NCBI RefSeq assembly: GCF_022179185.1
Contig: NZ_BPQJ01000012.1
Span: forward strand, 1-64,000
Direction of reading: 5' to 3'
Source of the DNA: Methylobacterium frigidaeris
GTDB lineage: Bacteria > Pseudomonadota > Alphaproteobacteria > Rhizobiales > Beijerinckiaceae
Length of the DNA stretch: 64,000 nt
The position numbers were made by a program, and so were the translations under genes. Below the pieces are notes generated by a model. The model saw only the letters and a list, made by a program, of their open reading frames with translations. It had not been told where the DNA came from and ran no database searches. The number at the start of each line of letters is the position of its first letter. Position 1 is the stretch's first letter. Of the stretch, positions 52,759 to 60,718 are shown piece after piece.

Positions 52759-55301
52759 GACCGCACCTCCGATCGGTCGAGGGCGCGGACCGACGCGGCG
52801 TCGGGTTGGGCGCAGGCCTCGTCGGCGAGTGCCTTCAGATCGGCGAGGGAGGCGGCGCGCAGGCGCGCCTTCACGGCCGGCAGGTCGCGCGGCGTCATCG
52901 AGAGTTCGTGCACGCCGAGGCCCGCGAGGAGGCCCGCCCCGAACGGATCGCCGGCGATGCCGCCGCAGACCCCGACGAAGCGCCCGTGCCGGGCGGCGCC
53001 CTCGCAGGTCATCCGCACCAGGCGCAGGACCGCCGGGTGGAGCGAGTCGGCCTCCGGCGCCAGCTCGGTGTTCTGACGGTCGATGGCCAGCGCGTATTGC
53101 GTGAGGTCGTTGGTGCCGATCGAGAAGAAGTCGCAATGGGCGGCCAGCGCATCGGCCTGGATCGCCGCCGCCGGCACCTCGATCATGATGCCGAGCGGCA
53201 CCTCGGGCGCACCGATCTCGGCCCGGATCCGCTCGCAGGCCTCGCGCAGGGCCAGCACCTCGGGCACCGAGGTGATCATCGGGAACATGATCGAGAGCGG
53301 CGCGTCCTTGCCGGTCGGGGCACCCGCCGGCACGCAATCCTTCGCGGCGCGGTAGAGGGCGCGCAGCTGCGGCTCCATCAGGTCGGGTCGGCGCAGGAGC
53401 AACCGGGCGCCGCGCACGCCGAGGAAGGGGTTCTCCTCCTTCGGCAGGGCGAGGTGGGGCACCTGCTTGTCGCCGCCGATGTCGAGGGCGCGCACGATCA
53501 GCGGGCGGCCATCCAGCGCTTCCAGCATCGCCCGGTAGGTGGCGTACTGGTCGTCCTCGTCCGGGGTGTCGCCGCGCTCGAGGAACAGGAACTCGGTGCG
53601 CATCAGGCCGACGCCCTCGGCGCCCTGCGACAGGGCGAAGGGTACCTGATCGGGCGTGTTGACGTTGGCGCCGACGGCGAGATCGTGCCCGTCGCGGGTG
53701 CGGGCCGGCAGGCCGCGCTCGCGGGCCTCCGCCTCCTGCGTCGCGCGCAGGGCGTCGCGCCACGCTTGCGCCGAGGCGAGGTCGCGCTCGCTCGGATCGA
53801 CGTAGAGCCGCCCGGTGGTGCCGTCGAGGATCGCGCGCTTGCCCGCCGGGAGCGCGAGCAGGCCGGGCCCGGCCGCCACCACGGACGGAATCCCCAGGGT
53901 GCGGGCGAGGATCGCGGTGTGGGAGGTCGGGCCGCCTTGCGCGGTCGCGAGCCCGAGCACCCGGGCGGGGTCGAGCCCGGCCGTGTCGGAGGGCGCGAGG
54001 TCGGGGCTGAGAAGGATGCAGGGCTGGTCCGGCAGGGCATGGCCGGACTGGAGCGCGGGGTCGATCTGCGCCAGCACCCGGCGGCCGACGTCGCGGAGAT
54101 CCGCCGCGCGGGCCGCCAGCACGGGGTTGCCGAGGGCCGAGAGCTGACCGGCCATCCGCTCCACCGCCTGGTGCCATGCGAAGGCGACGCCGTGGCCCTC
54201 GACCATCAGCTGGCAGGCCAGCGTGATCAGGTCGGTGTCGGCGATGAGGTCGGCTTGCGCCTTGAAGATCCCTGCATCGGCCTTTCCGAGGCGCCGGCCG
54301 GTATCGTCGGCGAGCGCCCGGAGCTGGGCCGCCGTGGATTCGAGGGCCGCGTGCAGCCGGTCGCCGCCGCTCGTCAGCGGCTCGGGCTCGTCCGGCACCG
54401 CGACCTCCGTCGGCCCGAGCACGTGGATCGGCCCGAGGGCGAGGCCCGGGCTCGCGCCGATGCCGGGGATCACCTGGCACGGATCGGCCGGGTTCCAGCC
54501 CGCCACCGGGGCGGCGGCCCTCGCGGCGGCGTCCGCCGCGCGGGCGGCGGCGGCCTTCTCCCCGGCGGACAGGCCCGTGACCACGGCCTTGAGCCGGGCG
54601 AGAGCTGCGGGCGCGTCATCGCCCTCGGCGGAAATCACCGCCTCGTCGCCGGCGCGCAGGCCGAGCTGGAGCAGGGCGATGAGGTTCTTGGCATCCGCCA
54701 CCTCGGCGCCGTGGCGGACCTGGATCCGGGCGGGGCTGCCGCGGGCCGCCTCGACCCAGGCCGAGGCCGGACGGGCGTGCAGGCCGGTCGGATAATCGAC
54801 GGTCCAGGCGAAGCTCTGGCCTAAATCCGCCGCCGGGCCGGCGCTGCCCGGGGCGGCGGCATCCTCGGCGAGCGCCGCGGCGATCTCGGCGGGATCGTTC
54901 GTGGTGCGCAGGCGCTCCAGCCGGGCCTCGTCCTGGATCAGGCGGGTGAGGCGGCGCAGGACCGTGATGTGGGTGTCGGACTGGGCGGCGATCGCCACGA
55001 CCAGGTGGGCGTCCTGCCCGTCATGCCAGGCGACCCCGCCGGGCACCTGCAGCACGGCGAGACCGCTCTCGCGCACCAGGGCGCGGTCGTCGACCATGCC
55101 GTGCGGGATCACCACGCCGTGGCCCAGATAGGTGTTCGCCACCGCCTCGCGGCGCAGCATGCTGGCCTCGTAGGCCGGGTCGATGCAGCCGGCGGCGACG
55201 AGGAGCTGGGCCGCCTCGCGGATCGCGGCCTCCTTGGTCGTCGGGGCGGCGGCGGTGCGGATCAGGACGCGCGGCGTCAGCGGCGGTGTCGGCGCGAGCA
55301 T
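52755..55301 (-). CDS. fruB: Fructose PTS fusion protein: IIA-HPr-enzyme I
   Basis: An 848-residue multiphosphoryl transfer protein with three domains. IIA-Fru covers residues 1-150 with GHGVVIPHG (His near 66). HPr covers about 165-255 with PTGLHARPAS (His near 176). Enzyme I takes up the rest with GGPTSHTAILARTLGIPSVV (phospho-His near 470), VGLMRTEFLFL and GVCGGIAGDP. With this chain, PEP alone can drive fructose uptake without separate PtsI and PtsH. GGGAGGAAG precedes the ATG. A FruR operator lies 46 bases upstream. Confidence 0.95.
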   Translation of the reverse strand: MLAPTPPLTPRVLIRTAAAPTTKEAAIREAAQLLVAAGCIDPAYEASMLRREAVANTYLGHGVVIPHGMVDDRALVRESGLAVLQVPGGVAWHDGQDAHLVVAIAAQSDTHITVLRRLTRLIQDEARLERLRTTNDPAEIAAALAEDAAAPGSAGPAADLGQSFAWTVDYPTGLHARPASAWVEAARGSPARIQVRHGAEVADAKNLIALLQLGLRAGDEAVISAEGDDAPAALARLKAVVTGLSAGEKAAAARAADAAARAAAPVAGWNPADPCQVIPGIGASPGLALGPIHVLGPTEVAVPDEPEPLTSGGDRLHAALESTAAQLRALADDTGRRLGKADAGIFKAQADLIADTDLITLACQLMVEGHGVAFAWHQAVERMAGQLSALGNPVLAARAADLRDVGRRVLAQIDPALQSGHALPDQPCILLSPDLAPSDTAGLDPARVLGLATAQGGPTSHTAILARTLGIPSVVAAGPGLLALPAGKRAILDGTTGRLYVDPSERDLASAQAWRDALRATQEAEARERGLPARTRDGHDLAVGANVNTPDQVPFALSQGAEGVGLMRTEFLFLERGDTPDEDDQYATYRAMLEALDGRPLIVRALDIGGDKQVPHLALPKEENPFLGVRGARLLLRRPDLMEPQLRALYRAAKDCVPAGAPTGKDAPLSIMFPMITSVPEVLALREACERIRAEIGAPEVPLGIMIEVPAAAIQADALAAHCDFFSIGTNDLTQYALAIDRQNTELAPEADSLHPAVLRLVRMTCEGAARHGRFVGVCGGIAGDPFGAGLLAGLGVHELSMTPRDLPAVKARLRAASLADLKALADEACAQPDAASVRALDRSEVRS

Positions 55302-55346
55302 GGCGAGCTTCCTCCCGGAAAGCGATCGGGTTTTCCTTGTCGCTCA

Positions 55347-55360
55347 TGAAAACGTTTTCA
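55347..55360. promoter_or_regulatory. FruR operator 1 (fruB side)
   Basis: TGAAAACGTTTTCA is a perfect 14-base palindrome of the LacI-family type with central CG, 46 bases upstream of the fruB start. A second site with the same core lies exactly 100 bases away before fruR. Confidence 0.85.
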
Positions 55361-55446
55361 CAACGCATGTCAATCGACGATGTGCGATCCGGACCTGTCA
55401 GGACTTGCACCCCTCGCTTCAGACTGTCACAACGGTGTGTCGAACA

Positions 55447-55460
55447 TGAAAACGTTTTCG
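55447..55460. promoter_or_regulatory. FruR operator 2 (fruR side)
   Basis: TGAAAACGTTTTCG has the same 12-base core GAAAACGTTTTC as operator 1. It ends six bases before the fruR start and overlaps the Shine-Dalgarno region, so a bound repressor would block fruR itself. Confidence 0.85.
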
Positions 55461-55465
55461 AGGCG

Positions 55466-56449
55466 ATGACCGTCGGCATCCGTGACGTCGCCCGCGCGGC
55501 GGGCGTTTCCACCGCGACCGTGTCGCGGGCTCTGGGCAAGGGCCCGGTCAGTGACGCGTTGCGCGAGCAGGTCGAGGCGGCGGTCCGGGCGACCGGCTAC
55601 CGGCCGAACCTCTCGGCCCGCCGCCTGCGCTCGCAATCCGCCCAGACCATCGGGCTCATCGTCGCCGACATCCGCAACCCGTTCTTCACCGCGGTCAGCC
55701 GGGCGGTCGAGGACGCGGCCTACCAGGCCGGGATGCGGCTGATCCTGTGCAACACCGGCGAGGATGCCGAGCGCGAGGCCCTGTACCTGCGCCTGATGCA
55801 GGAGGAGCGGGTCACCGGCGTCGTCTTCGCGCCGACCCGCCGCACCGCCGAGCGGCTGCGGCCGGAGGATTTCCCGTTCCCGCTGGTGCTGATCGACCGG
55901 ACCGGGCCGCCCGGCGGGCATGACGGGGTGGTGCTCGACAACGTCGCGGCGGGGAGCGCCCTGGTCGACCACCTGGTGGAGCAGGGCTATTCCCGCATCG
56001 CCGGCCTGTTCGGCTCCACCAGCTCGACCGCCGAGGAGCGCCGCGACGGCTATCTCTCGGCGATGCGCCGGCACGGGCTGGAGCCGCGGATGCGCAACGT
56101 GCCGCCGGACGCCGAACCGGCGCAAGCCGAGGTGGCGCGCTGGCTCGCCGAGCCGGGGAGGCCCGAGGCCCTGATCGTCTCGAACGGCCTCATCCTGATG
56201 GGGGCGGTGCGGGCGGCCCGCGCGGCGGGTGTCGCCTGGCCCGGCGGGATCGCGCTCGCGGGCTTCGACAACGAGCCCTGGACCGAGCTGATCGAGCCCG
56301 GCCTGACGGTGATCGAGCAGCCCGTCGCCGAGATCGGCACCCAGGCGATGGGGCTTCTGTTCGACCGCTTGAAGACCCCGGGCCAGCCGGTGCGCAAGGT
56401 GGTGCTGAGCGGGCGGCTGATCGCCCGGGGGTCGACGGGGCGGCGGTGA
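55466..56449 (+). CDS. fruR: LacI-family fructose repressor FruR
   Basis: A 327-residue LacI/GalR regulator. The helix-turn-helix GIRDVARAAGVSTATVSRALGKG starts at residue 4 and the hinge helix NLSARRLRSQ follows. The effector domain begins TIGLIVADIRNPFFTAVSRAVEDAA and has ALAGFDNEPWTELIEPGLTVIEQP near the end. It is divergent from fruB with two matching operators between them, so it should repress both. The inducer is probably fructose-1-phosphate, as in E. coli Cra, but this is not visible. Confidence 0.92.
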   Translation: MTVGIRDVARAAGVSTATVSRALGKGPVSDALREQVEAAVRATGYRPNLSARRLRSQSAQTIGLIVADIRNPFFTAVSRAVEDAAYQAGMRLILCNTGEDAEREALYLRLMQEERVTGVVFAPTRRTAERLRPEDFPFPLVLIDRTGPPGGHDGVVLDNVAAGSALVDHLVEQGYSRIAGLFGSTSSTAEERRDGYLSAMRRHGLEPRMRNVPPDAEPAQAEVARWLAEPGRPEALIVSNGLILMGAVRAARAAGVAWPGGIALAGFDNEPWTELIEPGLTVIEQPVAEIGTQAMGLLFDRLKTPGQPVRKVVLSGRLIARGSTGRR

Positions 56450-56506
56450 GAATCTTCCTGGACTTCGACCCGGCTGAGAGGATCGAAGCGGATTCTTGAT
56501 GGAATC

Positions 56507-56740
56507 CTACGGCTTCTCCTCCGCCGGGCTGTGCTTCTGCGGCTTGTGCCCGTCCTGCCCGGGATTGTTGTGCTTGTTGTGGTCGCGGCTCTCCTGGTGG
56601 GTGGAGGGCGGCCGGGTCGGGTCGGCGCTGGTGCGGATGCGGGCGCCGCCGCCGGCCGGGACGTTGGGGCCGTCCTTGCCCTCGATCAGCCGGATGTTCT
56701 GCGCGTGGGTCTTGTCGCCGTGGGGCTTCTCGCCGGCCAT
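56507..56740 (-). CDS. Small hydrophilic hypothetical protein
   Basis: A 77-residue protein with almost no hydrophobic residues (EKPHGDKTHAQNIRLIEGKDGPNVPAGGGARIRTSADPTRPPSTHQESRDHNKHNNPGQDGHKPQKHSPAEEKP). It is probably disordered and is rich in His, Lys, Asn and Pro. Similar short disordered proteins are seen in Methylobacterium. GGAGGAGC precedes the ATG. No function can be assigned. Confidence 0.6.
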   Translation of the reverse strand: MAGEKPHGDKTHAQNIRLIEGKDGPNVPAGGGARIRTSADPTRPPSTHQESRDHNKHNNPGQDGHKPQKHSPAEEKP

Positions 56741-56795
56741 GGGCTCCTCCTGTCGCGGATGAGCCGGGGCAACTCCGGCTGACTGGCCCTGTTCC

Positions 56796-58175
56796 TCACC
56801 AGGCCGGCGCGGCGGCGCCGAGGGGCCCGGCGGCCCGGTCCCACCGCATCGGCACGCCGTCGAGGGTGAGGGGCGGGCGCAGGCGCAAGGCGGGCCCCCA
56901 GCCGGTCGGCTCCGGTCCTTCGGCGAAATCGCTCCGGCCCAAGGCGGCGGGCGCCTCCTCGGGGAGGGGCGCCGGCGCGGCGGCCAGGAGGACGGCGGTG
57001 CGGGCGAGGGACAGGCGCGCCGTGCCGCCCCGCCCAGTCGCGAGGCGTTGGGTCAGGCCGTGCAGGCTCGCCGCCGCCATCAGGTAGCCGGTGGCGTGGT
57101 CGAGGGCCTGGACCGGCAGGGGCACCGGCCGGCCGGCGCCGGCGCTGGCCATCCCGGCCTCGGCGAGGCCGCTGCTCATCTGGACCAGGCTGTCGAAGCC
57201 GCGCCGCGCCCGCCACGGTCCGGTCCAGCCATAGGCGTCGAGGCTGATGTCGATCAGGCCCGGCCGCAGGCGGGCGCGGACCTCGGCGTCGAGCCCGAGA
57301 TGCGCCAGCGCGTCCGATCGGTAGCCGTGGACCAGCACGTCCGCCCCCGCCAGCAGCGCCTCGAACCGCGCCCGTCCGGCCGGCTCCTTCAGGTCGAGGC
57401 GGGCGCAGGTCTTGCCGAGGGTCATCTCCGGCACCACGCCGGGCTCCTCCCAGCCCGGCGGATCGAGGCGCAGCACCGTGGCGCCGAACCCGGCGAGGAC
57501 GCGGGTCGCCACCGGGCCGGCGAGCACCCGCGTCAGGTCGAGGACGCGCAAGCCCGCCAGGGGGCGGTCGGGCCGCGCCCCCGACAGGCCGGGCTCGCCG
57601 GCCCCGCCCGCCTCCCACGCGATCAGCGGCTCCCGCGCCACCGCCTCTCCCTGCGGATGGGCGGCCCAGGCCCCGGCCGAGCGCATCGCGGCGGCGCAGC
57701 CGCCGGCCGCGACCACGGCATTCTCGAGGTCGTCCGCCCGCCAGCGCGCCACGGCCTGCGCCACCGCGTCCCGCTCGGGTGGGGCCCCGAGCACGGAGAG
57801 GGCCGCGTCGCGGTGGTGTGGCGCGTTGGTGTGGAGCCGGATCCAGCCATCGGCCGCGCGGTAGTCGCCAGCCACCGGATCCCAGAGCGGCGGCAGGTCC
57901 CATCCCTGGGGGTGAAGGGAACGGGCGAACCAGAACGCGGCGAGGCGCCGGTCGACCGTCACGCCCGGCCGGCGGCGGAATCGGGCCTCGACGAGTTCGG
58001 CCAGCGCCAGCCCCGCTGCGGCGACCGAGGCCGCCGCGAGGTCGCTGACCGGGTAGCGGGAGGGGAGGGCGCCCGCTCCGGTCACCCTCACCGGCGGCGT
58101 GGCCTCGGCGCCGAGGGCGCCCCGGATCGTGTCCAGGATCGCCGCGAAGGCTGGACTGCCTGCCTCGAACGTCAT
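56796..58175 (-). CDS. CaiB/BaiF family III CoA transferase
   Basis: A 459-residue class III CoA-transferase. LAGLRVLDLTRVLAGPVATRVLAGFGATVLRLDPPGWEEPG near residue 215 is the family's core, here in the middle of the chain because a 200-residue N-terminal part precedes it. The normal catalytic Asp sits near GRPVPLPVQALDHATGYLMAAASLHGL. GKTCARLDLKEPAGRARFEALLAGADVLVHGYRSDAL is the CoA-pocket region. Such enzymes swap CoA between carboxylic acids. It is divergent from an HTH-citrate synthase gene, 97 bases apart. The substrate is unknown. Confidence 0.85.
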   Translation of the reverse strand: MTFEAGSPAFAAILDTIRGALGAEATPPVRVTGAGALPSRYPVSDLAAASVAAAGLALAELVEARFRRRPGVTVDRRLAAFWFARSLHPQGWDLPPLWDPVAGDYRAADGWIRLHTNAPHHRDAALSVLGAPPERDAVAQAVARWRADDLENAVVAAGGCAAAMRSAGAWAAHPQGEAVAREPLIAWEAGGAGEPGLSGARPDRPLAGLRVLDLTRVLAGPVATRVLAGFGATVLRLDPPGWEEPGVVPEMTLGKTCARLDLKEPAGRARFEALLAGADVLVHGYRSDALAHLGLDAEVRARLRPGLIDISLDAYGWTGPWRARRGFDSLVQMSSGLAEAGMASAGAGRPVPLPVQALDHATGYLMAAASLHGLTQRLATGRGGTARLSLARTAVLLAAAPAPLPEEAPAALGRSDFAEGPEPTGWGPALRLRPPLTLDGVPMRWDRAAGPLGAAAPAW

Positions 58176-58272
58176 CGCCTGCTCCTGCGGTTGCGGTGGC
58201 AGGAGCGCGCCCAAAGGGTCACATCGTCAATCTTGATTACCCGAATCAACATCGCTTTCGCGAGCACCCGCC

Positions 58273-59427
58273 GTGACCGCCTTTCTCACCGCCGCCGAGG
58301 CGGCCGCCCGCCTCGGCGTGAGCCGCCAGACCCTCTACGCCTATGTCAGCCGCGGGTTGATCGAGGCGCATCCGACCGCTGATCCGCGGGTGCGGGCCTA
58401 CGCGGCGGAGGCGGTCGCCCGCCTCGCCGCGTCCCGTCATCGCGGCCGGCGTCCGCGAGAGGTCGCCCGCGCCGCCCTCGACTGGGGCCTGCCGGTCATG
58501 GAGACCGCCGTGACCCTGATCCGCGACGGGCGGCTGTACTACCGCGGCACCGATGCCCTGGTGCTCTCCGAGACCGCGACGCTGGAGGAGGTGGCGGCAC
58601 TCCTCTGGGCCCTGCCGCAATCCGCGGCCTTCGGATCGGCCGCTCCCGAAATCGACGGGCGCGGGGCCGAGCCGCGCGGCGGCGATCTGCTCGGCGCCTT
58701 CGCGGTCGCGACCGAGGACGACCCGACGGCGCCCTGGCAGCAGGATCCGGCCCGCCTCGCCGCGGGGAGCGGCGCTCTCGTCCGCCTTCTCGGCGCCTGC
58801 ATCACCGGTCGCGCACCGGACGCCGCGCCGCTCCACCTGTCCTGTGCCGAGGCCTGGAGCCTCGATCCGGCCGGGGCGGAGGGGGTGCGCCGGGCCCTGG
58901 TCCTGTGCGCCGATCACGAGCTGAACGCCTCCGGCTTCACCGCGCGCTGCGTCGCCTCGGCGGGGGCGAGTCTGCGCGCGGCGGTGATCGGCGGCCTCGC
59001 GGCGCTGAGCGGCAGCCGTCACGGCGGCATGACGGCGCGGGTGGAGGCCCTGTGGGACGCCCTCGACGGGCCCGACCCCGCCTCGTCCCTGCGACGCCAG
59101 CTCGCCGGCCGCGAGGACCTGCCGGGCTTCGGCCATCCGCTCTATCCCGCCGGCGACCCGCGGGCCGCCGCCCTGCTGGCGCCGCTCCTCGCGGAGGATC
59201 CGCGCCTGCGGGCGGTCGCGGCGGCGGCCCAGGAACTGACCGGGGCGAGGCCCGCCCTCGATTTCGCCCTCGTGGCCCTGCGCCGACGGCTCGCCCTGCC
59301 ACGGGGCAGCGCCTTCGGGCTGTTCGCCCTCGGCCGCTCGGTCGGCTGGATCGCGCAAGGACTCGAGCAGCGCCAGGCCGGCGGGCTGATCCGCCCGCGG
59401 TCGGTCTATGTCGGGCCCGAGCCGTGA
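58273..59427 (+). CDS. Citrate synthase family protein with N-terminal helix-turn-helix
   Basis: A 384-residue protein. Residues 1-60 form an excisionase/MerR-type helix-turn-helix: FLTAAEAAARLGVSRQTLYAYVSRGLIEAHPTADPRVRAYAAEAVARLA. The citrate synthase core follows, with the catalytic His in CADHELNASGF near residue 215, the second His in LSGSRHGGM near 252 and Asp in RPALDFALVAL near 330; GFGHPLYPAGDPRA holds the substrate Arg region. All catalytic residues are kept, so it may be an active citrate or 2-methylcitrate synthase that also binds DNA. The start is GTG. It is divergent from the CoA transferase gene. Confidence 0.85.
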   Translation: MTAFLTAAEAAARLGVSRQTLYAYVSRGLIEAHPTADPRVRAYAAEAVARLAASRHRGRRPREVARAALDWGLPVMETAVTLIRDGRLYYRGTDALVLSETATLEEVAALLWALPQSAAFGSAAPEIDGRGAEPRGGDLLGAFAVATEDDPTAPWQQDPARLAAGSGALVRLLGACITGRAPDAAPLHLSCAEAWSLDPAGAEGVRRALVLCADHELNASGFTARCVASAGASLRAAVIGGLAALSGSRHGGMTARVEALWDALDGPDPASSLRRQLAGREDLPGFGHPLYPAGDPRAAALLAPLLAEDPRLRAVAAAAQELTGARPALDFALVALRRRLALPRGSAFGLFALGRSVGWIAQGLEQRQAGGLIRPRSVYVGPEP

Positions 59428-59533
59428 CGCGGCATGGTCAAGCGCCACCATGGGGGAAGACCATCGACCATCGCGCCTGTGCTGAAAGTTCGGCCGTGCT
59501 TGACTTTCCGAGCCGCGGAAAAACACTTGCGCA

Positions 59534-60424
59534 ATGGGATCGACAATGCGGGGGCGGGCGATGGTGCGCGGCGGAACCGGACGCTCCGCGTTACGATCGG
59601 GTGCGGCCCTCGCCATCGGCCTGATGGCCGCGGCGCCGGCCCGGGCCGAGATCCAGGTCCTGGCGGCGCGGATCACCGCGGGCGAGCTCTGGGTGCTCGG
59701 TACCGCCGACGAGCCGGAGGCCGAGGTCAGCCTCGACGCCCGCTTCACCGCCAGGGCCGATTCCCGGGGGAAGTTCGAGTTCCGCCTCGTCTATCATCCG
59801 GCGACCTGCATCGTGACCCTGCGCGCCGGCCGTCAGGAGCGCGGCGCGGTGGTGGGCGAGTGCGGCCAGCAGGGGCCCATCGGCCCGGAAGGCCCGAAGG
59901 GCGCCGCAGGTCCCGAGGGCCGGGCCGACATCACGACCCTGACGGGGCCGCCCGGGCCACCGGGTCCGCGCGGCGAGGTCGGCCCTCCGGGTCCGCGCGG
60001 CGAGGCCGGTCCGAGAGGCGAGGCCGGGCCCCCAGGTACGCCCGGTCCCGCCGGTCCGCGTGGCGAGGCCGGACCGGCCGGGGGACGCGGAGAGCCGGGA
60101 GCGAGAGGCGAGGCGGGCCCGCAAGGCGAACCGGGCTTGCGCGGCGAGACCGGTGCCGCGGGCGTGGCGGGACCGCCCGGCGAGACCGGCCTGCCGGGAG
60201 CGCCGGGAGCGCGGGGCGAGACCGGCCCACCGGGTCCGGCCGGCGCCCCCGGCAGGCCAGGTCCGCGCGGGCCGACGGGCCCGGCAGGCCCACCCGGCCC
60301 CAGGGGACCGGCAGGGCCGGCCGCCGCAGCACGGATCCAAGCCCCGGCACGGATCCAACAAGCCCCCCAGGCGCCGGCCAGCCGGCCGACGCCCGCCGCT
60401 CCGGCGGAGGGCGATGTGTACTGA
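59534..60424 (+). CDS. Collagen-like secreted protein
   Basis: A 296-residue protein. A signal peptide (cleaved near ARAEI) is followed by a compact N-terminal domain to about residue 112 ([71 protein letters not shown]). From 113 to about 268 the chain is made of Gly-X-Y triplets rich in Pro, Glu and Arg ([18 protein letters not shown]), with one short break near DITTLTG. The tail is Pro/Ala-rich. Two Cys in the head could fix it. Bacterial collagens of this kind form triple helices on the surface. The start is uncertain (ATGs at 59534, 59546, 59561). Confidence 0.85.
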   Translation: MGSTMRGRAMVRGGTGRSALRSGAALAIGLMAAAPARAEIQVLAARITAGELWVLGTADEPEAEVSLDARFTARADSRGKFEFRLVYHPATCIVTLRAGRQERGAVVGECGQQGPIGPEGPKGAAGPEGRADITTLTGPPGPPGPRGEVGPPGPRGEAGPRGEAGPPGTPGPAGPRGEAGPAGGRGEPGARGEAGPQGEPGLRGETGAAGVAGPPGETGLPGAPGARGETGPPGPAGAPGRPGPRGPTGPAGPPGPRGPAGPAAAARIQAPARIQQAPQAPASRPTPAAPAEGDVY

Positions 60425-60653
60425 CATCGGGCCGGTCGACGAGGTCTCCGCTCCGTCGAATCCGGTTCCGGATGGCGCTGAGCGCGACCCGGCCGCGCGG
60501 GGTCTCCGGTCCTGCGGCACCGTACCGACGCAACGGTGACCGGACATCGTCAGCCCCTCGTCGCGAGGCCGCCGGCCTTCCGCAGTGCCGACGCAGGCGA
60601 GAGGAATGTGTTCTCCATCATATTCGTTTTGTCGGCCCCATAGGGATATTTTA

Positions 60654-60678
60654 AAGATTTTTTGCTATAACAAATCTT
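60654..60678. promoter_or_regulatory. AT-rich inverted repeat before the chemoreceptor gene
   Basis: AAGATTT and AAATCTT flank an 11-base loop in a stretch (about 60620-60780) that is far richer in A and T than the rest of the window. It may hold the promoter or a binding site for an AT-recognising regulator such as MucR/Ros. Confidence 0.4.
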
Positions 60679-60718
60679 CGATTATTTTATAATAAATGAA
60701 CCGGGGCTGGTCAGGGCA

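Noticed and set aside
59940..60320. Repeat array that might be CRISPR-like
   Set aside because: The period is nine bases from Gly-X-Y codons inside an open reading frame. There are no spacers and no cas genes.
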